The notes below the pieces were generated by a model. It searched no databases. It was given only the letters and a program-made list of their open reading frames with translations, and was not told the DNA's origin. The position numbers and the translations under genes are program-made. This document shows, piece by piece, positions 7,111 to 11,982 of a stretch of DNA of 11,982 nt. Location of the stretch: positions 1 through 11,982 of the forward strand of contig JAFVEU010000014.1 in the NCBI GenBank assembly GCA_017475845.1, read 5' to 3'. Numbering within the stretch: the first letter of the stretch is position 1; every line of letters begins with the position of its first letter. This DNA is from Lachnospiraceae bacterium (GTDB taxonomy: Bacteria; Bacillota; Clostridia; Lachnospirales; Lachnospiraceae).

Positions 7111-8193
7111 TCAGTCCATATCCTCGTAGATAAGTATGTTCTTCCCGTGCTGTTTGCCGTAATACATGCGTTCATCAGCCACCTTTATGATGTCCTCCGG
7201 CTCATGGTAGTCATTATTGTATTCCTCAAGGCCGATGGTTATGGTGGCAGAGATACGCTTATTATAAAAGACCGTGGGGTTGGTCTCCACGCATCTTCTT
7301 ATGTATTCCATCTTCTGCCTGGCAACGGTCAGATCGTAATCCCTCATAAGGATTATCATCTCTTCCCCGCCCCATCTGCAGATCTCGCAGCCGTGCATCT
7401 CTCTTTTTATCATACGGGAAATATGCCTTAAAACCTCGTCTCCGCAGTCATGGCCGTAGGTATCGTTTATGCGCTTAAAATTATCTATATCACAGAATGC
7501 GATACAGAAATGACTTAACTGACTGTTTTTCATAAGGGATTCCACTACCGGAAGGAATCCTCTTCTGTTTAAGAGACTGGTAAGCACATCCTCCTTGGCA
7601 TCCGCGGAGAGCTTTTCGTTCTTCTTCTCCAGACTTGTCATCTCGGACTCACTGGAATTGATGTAGATCATATTATAAAAGACTATATCAAACATCATCA
7701 GGAAAGCGGAAAAGATCATGAGGAAAGCTCGTAAAGCATATCCCACCTCAAATACCGGCTCTGCATCCGCAAAGCGGAAATAAAGGAAAAGATACTCGGC
7801 AAAATACAATGCCAGTACCAGAACGATTATCCATCTGCTGAAACCCTTGAAAAGAAAGCATCCCAGATAGATGATTATGGGTATCATGGAAAACAGGAAA
7901 CAATAGGAACCGCAGTCCCACCCGATATAATAAACGGATATGGCAGTGTAAACGGCAACCTCCAGGATCAGGCTCACGTATACCGGCAGGATGACGCCGA
8001 TCTTACAGAACAGCACACAAAAAAGATATATAGTAACACTGAGTATATTGAAATATGCCAGGGGCATTACGCGGGCAAACAGTGAAACGACCAGAAAGGT
8101 CAGGTGGATAAAGCCCACGGCCCCGACAGTATAGAGAATACTGTTATGCACCAGATAGTGCATTATATCTTCTATGATCTTAGGATTTTTCAA
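7111..8193 (-). CDS. Membrane diguanylate cyclase with GGEEM active-site variant
   Basis: Predicted inner-membrane protein of 360 aa. Six hydrophobic segments (about 22-40, 46-64, 68-90, 95-115, 120-138 and 150-176) are followed by a short coiled-coil-like linker (182-197) and a GGDEF domain (about 200-355). The domain has DVLTSLLNRRGF at 202-213, metal ligand Asp235 in FCDIDNFKRIND, GHDCGDE at 247-253 and a GGEEM motif at 275-279. Glu in place of Asp is common in active cyclases; Met in place of the final Phe is less usual. There is no RxxD inhibitory site before it. The start is TTG at 8193 with GGGAG nine bases upstream; the next in-frame ATG (8163) has no Shine-Dalgarno. It lies 43 bases downstream of the HD-GYP gene on the same strand, so synthase and hydrolase are probably co-expressed. 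It converges on the lectin gene with 37 bases between. Confidence 0.88.
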   Translation of the reverse strand: MKNPKIIEDIMHYLVHNSILYTVGAVGFIHLTFLVVSLFARVMPLAYFNILSVTIYLFCVLFCKIGVILPVYVSLILEVAVYTAISVYYIGWDCGSYCFLFSMIPIIIYLGCFLFKGFSRWIIVLVLALYFAEYLFLYFRFADAEPVFEVGYALRAFLMIFSAFLMMFDIVFYNMIYINSSESEMTSLEKKNEKLSADAKEDVLTSLLNRRGFLPVVESLMKNSQLSHFCIAFCDIDNFKRINDTYGHDCGDEVLRHISRMIKREMHGCEICRWGGEEMIILMRDYDLTVARQKMEYIRRCVETNPTVFYNKRISATITIGLEEYNNDYHEPEDIIKVADERMYYGKQHGKNILIYEDMD

Positions 8194-8236
8194 TCCCTTT
8201 ATCTCCCTTCGTTTTTAAGGCCTTTCCGGGCTCTCT

Positions 8237-10471
8237 TTATCGTTTGATGCGTATATTTGTGATCACGCACTGGTCGCCGGTCAGGGTAAGATATACATCA
8301 TCCTTTTCCTCCAGGATAGTGGTGATGTTCTTTATGCTTATACCCAGATTCTCGGTGGTGGCAGTTATCTTATTGCCTTCTCTCTTAAATGAAACAGTAC
8401 AGTCGATCCCTTCCATATTGGCTTTTTTCCAGGCTTCCCACCCCTCAAAGGTATTCAGTTTGTTGACGGTCATCTTATTGCTGGAAACATTCTCCGACTC
8501 CCAGAATTCCCCGTCAAGCCTTATAAGAGCATATTCCATATAGGATCTTCCCTTTGGCTTCTTATCGGCGGACCAGTAAAGCACCAGATATGCACAGTGC
8601 CATACCAGACGTGCCGTGGGAAGGCTTTTTGTATGGAAGGAGATCTCCATTCCCTCCTTCATGGGAATTCCCTCGGTATGAGCGGTCCTGTATCCGTCGA
8701 TCTGGACGCTTGGAATATCTCCCTCGGGCCCGTCTATATAGCTTATCAGCTCTGCGATCCTTGGGATATAGTCCCCGGAAACCTCTCCGTCCTTCTTTGA
8801 TATGCTGACATCGGATATATGGCAGTTTTCACCTGTAAGGCTTAAATAAGCGTACCTTGAACTGTCGGGAAGGGCAATGATCATACGTACTGTCTTTGTC
8901 CCGCTGTCGATAATGAGCTGGACATGGTCGGCCTTCTTAACCACCGTCAACTCATATTCCGTCCCGTCTCCGGCTGCGCTCCGGCCTGCATTGCCGGAAC
9001 CGGAAATATCATCAACCTGTATCTTACGTGCCCCGGAGCATGTATATTCACCGTCAAAACGGATCTCGGCGTATTCGAAATAATTAAGCTCCTTCATCTC
9101 TTTGGGAGTATCGTGATAACGTCCGTCCAGTGAATCGTAGATAACAGCTCCCGGCATGTTATCTTTCCTTGTATCCACGGAATTGCACTTAAACCTTACG
9201 GTGCGGATCTCGGGAGTAAGGATTATGCCGTCGGAGGTATCGTCACGGAACTTCCTGCAGACAAGGTCCATCCTTCCTTCAAGCTCCCTGGACTCTCCCC
9301 TCTCCCTCATCTTATACTCGGTATCCATATCGATAAGATGCTGCATTATCTTTGCATACTTGGGATCAAACTGGGTTCCCGAGCCCTTAACTATCTCCTC
9401 CCGGACCATGACCTGGGGAATGGACTTTCTGTAGCTCCTCTTGGATGTCATGGCGTCATAGGCATCTGCCACGGATATGATCCTTGCGATCTCGGGGATA
9501 TCCTCGCCCTTAAGCCTGTCTGGATAACCCTTCCCGTCATATCGCTCGTGATGATAATGGGCTCCTATGCTCAGATAAGGATATTCGCTAATGCCGGAAA
9601 GGATCTGGTTTCCCACCACCGGATGCTTCTTCATCTCTTCATATTCCTCATCCGTAAGCTTTCCGTCCTTATTTATGATCGCCTCGGATATTCCGATCTT
9701 CCCCACATCATGCAACAGAGCCACATAGTAGATGTTCTCGCATTCCGCGGGGCTTTTTCCTGCCAGCTCCGCCATTTTTTTGGAATACTCCGCAACTCTG
9801 GCGGAATGTCCTCTGGTGTACTCATCCTTTGCATCAATGGCATTTGCCAGGGATGTGGCGGTCTGCTCGAAGAGCCTGAGCAGGTTTTTATGCTCCTGAT
9901 CTTTTTTGCTCAGGCTGTTCTGGAAGGAAAACAGTACGAAAACGACTCCCCCCACGATAAGAAGCCCTGCAAAGGTATCGATAAAATTGCCACCCCTGGA
10001 ATACTCCGAGATCAGCTCGGGATGATAATATCCCACTATCCAGGTAAGAGCGGTGACAAAGGTATTCACGATCAGCATTACTACCTTGAGCCTGCCTTCA
10101 AGGATCATCGCAATGTAGATGGTGCCGAGGAGCAGCCAGATAGGAGCTCCGCCCTGGGCTCCGCCGTTTGTAAAAAACATGGTGGGAAGGAATAAAAAGA
10201 TCAGAATGACTGAAAGGATGATCTTTGCCTGGGCTATCTTATCAGATCTGATGGCAGCAAAAACGAATATGGTGAAAAACACTGCTCCTGCCAGTGTGGA
10301 TAGGGTGGCAAGCAACGGTTCCTTCATGATCATACCCGCAGGCACAGCCAGAAAAAGCGAAACCAGCACCGCAGCGGAAAACACAATAAAGGATCTGTTC
10401 CTTATGTCCATGGACGGATCAAAGATATAATCGGTAAATTGTTTTTTCAACTTTTCCAGATAGTCGATCAT
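8237..10471 (-). CDS. Membrane HD-GYP c-di-GMP phosphodiesterase with duplicated C-terminal domain
   Basis: Predicted 744-aa membrane enzyme hydrolysing cyclic di-GMP. Six hydrophobic segments lie at about 29-48, 53-73, 83-100, 111-124, 130-148 and 166-184. The HD-GYP domain (about 200-392) is complete: His222 in TRGHS, His254-Asp255 in LLHDVGKIG, His283 in KKHPVVG, His307-His308 in HYHHERYDGKGYP (GYP at 315-317), and Asp336 in VADAYDAM. Beyond this lie about 340 residues of beta-rich sequence that look like two related domains: EYAEIRFDGEY near 466-476 is echoed by EYALIRLDGEF near 646-656, and YLSLTGENCHISDVSI near 542-557 by YLTLTGDQCVITNIRI near 727-742. They are on the same membrane side as the catalytic domain, so presumably cytosolic; fold and ligand are unknown. 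The ATG at 10471 has AGAGG 6 bases upstream; an in-frame TTG at 10495 lacks one. Probably transcribed from cysK. Confidence 0.9.
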   Translation of the reverse strand: MIDYLEKLKKQFTDYIFDPSMDIRNRSFIVFSAAVLVSLFLAVPAGMIMKEPLLATLSTLAGAVFFTIFVFAAIRSDKIAQAKIILSVILIFLFLPTMFFTNGGAQGGAPIWLLLGTIYIAMILEGRLKVVMLIVNTFVTALTWIVGYYHPELISEYSRGGNFIDTFAGLLIVGGVVFVLFSFQNSLSKKDQEHKNLLRLFEQTATSLANAIDAKDEYTRGHSARVAEYSKKMAELAGKSPAECENIYYVALLHDVGKIGISEAIINKDGKLTDEEYEEMKKHPVVGNQILSGISEYPYLSIGAHYHHERYDGKGYPDRLKGEDIPEIARIISVADAYDAMTSKRSYRKSIPQVMVREEIVKGSGTQFDPKYAKIMQHLIDMDTEYKMRERGESRELEGRMDLVCRKFRDDTSDGIILTPEIRTVRFKCNSVDTRKDNMPGAVIYDSLDGRYHDTPKEMKELNYFEYAEIRFDGEYTCSGARKIQVDDISGSGNAGRSAAGDGTEYELTVVKKADHVQLIIDSGTKTVRMIIALPDSSRYAYLSLTGENCHISDVSISKKDGEVSGDYIPRIAELISYIDGPEGDIPSVQIDGYRTAHTEGIPMKEGMEISFHTKSLPTARLVWHCAYLVLYWSADKKPKGRSYMEYALIRLDGEFWESENVSSNKMTVNKLNTFEGWEAWKKANMEGIDCTVSFKREGNKITATTENLGISIKNITTILEEKDDVYLTLTGDQCVITNIRIKR

Positions 10472-10499
10472 CTGTTTCCTCTTGAAAAGTATCAATCAT

Positions 10500-10624
10500 C
10501 ATTAAGTACCGCCGGGGTGTTACTCTCCCTCATCATTCCCCGTCGGGCCGTCATTCCCCTTCATCATTCCCCGCCGGGCCGTTATTCTCCTTCATCATTT
10601 CCCCGCCGGGCCGTCATTCCCCTT
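10500..10624. repeat. 31-bp tandem repeat at the cysK 3' end, four copies
   Basis: Four head-to-tail units lie at 10500-10530 (diverged, about 22 of 31 matching), 10531-10561, 10562-10592 and 10593-10624 (one extra T). Each of the last three reads CATCATT, a CCCCG(C/T)CGGGCCG core, then TATTCTCC or CATTCCCC and TT. The cysK stop (10616-10614) lies inside the last unit. On the minus strand every unit carries GATGARGGRGA followed by TGA or TAA, repeating the cysK C-terminal codons (DEGE-stop). It fills nearly all of the gap between cysK and the HD-GYP gene. Replication slippage duplicating the gene end is the simplest origin. Confidence 0.85.
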
Positions 10625-11549
10625 CATCAAAGAGAGGGGTGGAAAAATATCTCTCTGCAGTGTCCGGGAGCACCGTCACAACGGTTTTCCCGGGTCCCAG
10701 TTCAGCCGCAAGCTGTATAGCGGCCGCCACATTTGTACCGCTGGATATCCCGCAGAGGATGCCCTCCTCTCTTGCAAGCCTCTGCGCGGTTCCTATGGCT
10801 TCTTCATCCGACACCACATATATCCTGTCGTATATTGACTGGTTGAGTATCTCGGGGATTATCCCGTCACCTATACCCATCTGCAGATGGGTGCCTATAT
10901 TGCCTCCGGCCAGGATCGCCGCATTTTCCGGCTCTACTGCCCATATCTCTATAAAGGGATACTGGGCCTTCAGCACTTCCCCTATTCCCGTGATGGTTCC
11001 TCCGGTACCTATCCCGGAGCAGAATCCGTGTATAGGTCCCGCCACCTGCTCCATGATCTCAAGAGCCGTATGGTTCTTATGTGCCATGGTGTTATTCGGA
11101 TTTTCAAACTGCTGCGGCACAAAGACCTTCGGATCTTCCTCGCTCATCTTCAGCGCTGTCTTCAGACATTTATCCATGCAGGCCCCTATATCGCCGTCAT
11201 CATGGATGAGAAGCACCTCCGCCCCGTAATGCCTGATTATCTTTCTTCTCTCCTCGCTTACGGAATCGGGCATGACGATAATGGTCCTGTAGCCTCTCAC
11301 CGCACCCACAAGCGCCAGTCCTATCCCCTGATTCCCGCTGGTGGGCTCCACGATCACCGTGTCCTTATTGATGAGCCCTTCTTTCTCCGCAGCAAGTATC
11401 ATGTTAAGGGCGGTCCTGGTCTTAATGGACCCTCCTATATTGGTGCCCTCGAATTTTACAAGTATCTCTGCGCTGTCCGGTCCCGCCATCCTGTTAAGCC
11501 TTATCATAGGCGTATGCCCCACAGCTTCAAGCACATTATTGTATATCAT
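10614..11549 (-). CDS. cysK: Cysteine synthase (O-acetylserine sulfhydrylase)
   Basis: PLP enzyme of 311 aa making L-cysteine from O-acetylserine and sulfide in the cytosol. It shows the fold-type II pattern: VGHTPMIRLNR near 10-20, PLP Lys43 in GGSIKTR, substrate loop TSGNQG at 70-75, phosphate-binding GTGGT at 181-185, and GISSGTN at 267-273 with the pyridine-nitrogen serine. Compared with E. coli CysK, the usual NPGGS reads NIGGS and TSGNT reads TSGNQ. From memory the GNQ form with IVMPDSVSEERRK is a common clostridial clade, also annotated as cysteine synthase A. The ATG has GGAGAGG 8 bases upstream. The C-terminal codons DEGE-stop lie within the 31-bp tandem repeat. First gene of a probable operon with the HD-GYP and GGDEF genes, driven by the promoter at 11580-11608. 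No T-box or SAM riboswitch fits in its short leader. Confidence 0.92.
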   Translation of the reverse strand: MIYNNVLEAVGHTPMIRLNRMAGPDSAEILVKFEGTNIGGSIKTRTALNMILAAEKEGLINKDTVIVEPTSGNQGIGLALVGAVRGYRTIIVMPDSVSEERRKIIRHYGAEVLLIHDDGDIGACMDKCLKTALKMSEEDPKVFVPQQFENPNNTMAHKNHTALEIMEQVAGPIHGFCSGIGTGGTITGIGEVLKAQYPFIEIWAVEPENAAILAGGNIGTHLQMGIGDGIIPEILNQSIYDRIYVVSDEEAIGTAQRLAREEGILCGISSGTNVAAAIQLAAELGPGKTVVTVLPDTAERYFSTPLFDEGE

Positions 11550-11579
11550 CTAATTAACCTCTCCAAATGAATAGATATT

Positions 11580-11608
11580 ATTTTACACCAATTGCCAGGA
11601 ATATTCAA
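11580..11608 (-). promoter_or_regulatory. Promoter of cysK
   Basis: On the minus strand, TTGAAT (11608-11603), a 17-bp spacer and TAAAAT (11585-11580). The predicted start is near 11573, about 24 bases before the ATG. The -35 box lies within TATTCAAAACAG, which resembles the TATTCAACAGG block of array units 1 and 3 next door. Confidence 0.7.
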
Positions 11609-11620
11609 AACAGATGTTTT

Positions 11621-11982
11621 ATGCCTAAGGACGGTGAAATTGCCTGAACAGGGCATAGATATTCAACAGGCGCATGGGCGGCGGAGCGGATTATATGCCT
11701 AAAGAGAGAAAAAATGTCTGAACAGGGCATACTTTTCTATCAGGCGCCGGGCTGCCTGATAAGAAACTATGCCTAAGATCGATGAAAACCCTTGAAAAGG
11801 GCATAGATATTCAACAGGCAAAAGAGCAGCGGAGAGGTTTTTATGCCTAAAGACGATGAAATTGTCTGAACAGGGCATACTTTTCCCTCAGATGCCGGGC
11901 TGCCTGATAAGAAAGTATGCCTAAATCAGGCAAAACTGCCCGTTTTAGGCATAGTTCTCGGTTTCAGGCCGTGCACAGCGCA
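11621..11982. repeat. 74-bp-period array of 36-bp inverted-repeat elements, five units, possibly continuing
   Basis: Units start at 11621, 11695, 11769, 11843 and 11917, exactly 74 bases apart; the fifth is cut at 66 bases by the window edge. Every unit starts ATGCCTAA and has (A/G)GGCATA at unit positions 31-37, so each 36-bp head is an imperfect palindrome. CAGGC (CAGAT in unit 4) follows at positions 47-51, two bases later in unit 5. Units 1 and 3 match at about 58 of 74 positions (GATATTCAACAGGC and a GGAG-containing tail). Units 2 and 4 match at about 63 of 74 (ACTTTTC and a GCCGGGCTGCCTGATAAGAAA-like tail; in unit 2 an 8-bp stem at 11738-11745/11754-11761). In units 1-4 the ATG opens an 8-codon frame closed by a TGA at positions 25-27. 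No longer reading frame, transposase or known RNA is visible. Function unknown. Confidence 0.85.
11916..11953. repeat. Near-perfect 38-bp palindrome in array unit 5
   Basis: Arms TATGCCTAAA (11916-11925) and TTTAGGCATA (11944-11953) are exact inverted repeats. Inside them GGCA (11929-11932) and TGCC (11937-11940) form a second stem with loop AAAC, separated by a symmetric 3-base internal loop. It is the most symmetrical unit of the array and the only one without the in-frame TGA at codon 9. Confidence 0.8.

Noticed and set aside
9338..10195. Long plus-strand open frame of 285 codons opposite the HD-GYP gene
   Set aside because: It is the antisense shadow of a well-supported gene with intact catalytic motifs, and its translation shows no recognisable domain.
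10500..10613. Small genes in the 31-bp repeats (15-codon frames ending DEGE)
   Set aside because: The frames have no properly spaced Shine-Dalgarno and are fully explained by duplication of the cysK end.
11621..11982. CRISPR array (36-bp palindromic repeats and 38-bp spacers would fit the dimensions)
   Set aside because: The 36-bp heads are diverged in the middle, and the would-be spacers of units 1 and 3 and of units 2 and 4 are similar to each other. A CRISPR shows the opposite: identical repeats and unique spacers. No cas gene is present.
11621..11982. Integron attC array
   Set aside because: The conserved ends are ATGCCTAA and RGGCATA, not the RYYYAAC/GTTRRRY core sites, and no gene cassettes lie between units.

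Overview
The window looks like a chromosomal segment of a Gram-positive anaerobe of the Clostridia, most likely a Lachnospiraceae-type organism. This is an inference from strong AGGAG-type ribosome binding sites, consensus sigma-A-like promoters, a ferredoxin-tailed aldo/keto reductase, many GGDEF/HD-GYP proteins and a clostridial-type cysteine synthase. No rRNA, tRNA, transposase or phage gene was seen.

Left part (1-3168), all on the minus strand. An aldo/keto reductase with a double 4Fe-4S tail, a PAP2-type membrane phosphatase and thiamine diphosphokinase (thiN) form an apparent operon driven by a promoter at 3140-3168. The PAP2 and thiN genes overlap by 8 bases. A strong intrinsic terminator follows thiN. 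A near-consensus promoter that overlaps the thiN stop codon then reads into a truncated gene at the left edge, which resembles the start of a PEP/pyruvate-binding (PEP synthase-like) protein. Because of this layout the terminator hairpin is also the first structure in that gene's leader, with an alternative hairpin behind it.

Middle (3254-7073), plus strand. A CorA-family divalent cation transporter has its own promoter. A second promoter drives a PAS-like/GAF/GGDEF diguanylate cyclase, followed 16 bases later by a lipoprotein carrying a C-type lectin fold.

Right-middle (7111-11608), minus strand. cysK, a six-TM HD-GYP c-di-GMP phosphodiesterase with a long duplicated C-terminal extension, and a membrane diguanylate cyclase with a GGEEM active site follow one another with no strong internal promoter. 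They converge on the lectin lipoprotein. The window therefore carries two predicted c-di-GMP synthases and one predicted hydrolase around one predicted surface lectin. A 31-bp tandem repeat sits at the cysK 3' end and encodes its last codons.

Right edge (11550-11982). This is a gene-free stretch. After the cysK promoter comes an array of five units with an exact 74-bp period. Each unit begins with a 36-bp element bounded by ATGCCTAA and RGGCAT. Units alternate between two subtypes, giving a 148-bp higher-order repeat. Four units contain an in-frame 8-codon MPK mini-ORF, and two of these have a Shine-Dalgarno sequence. The array is the least explained element of the window and may continue past the right edge.
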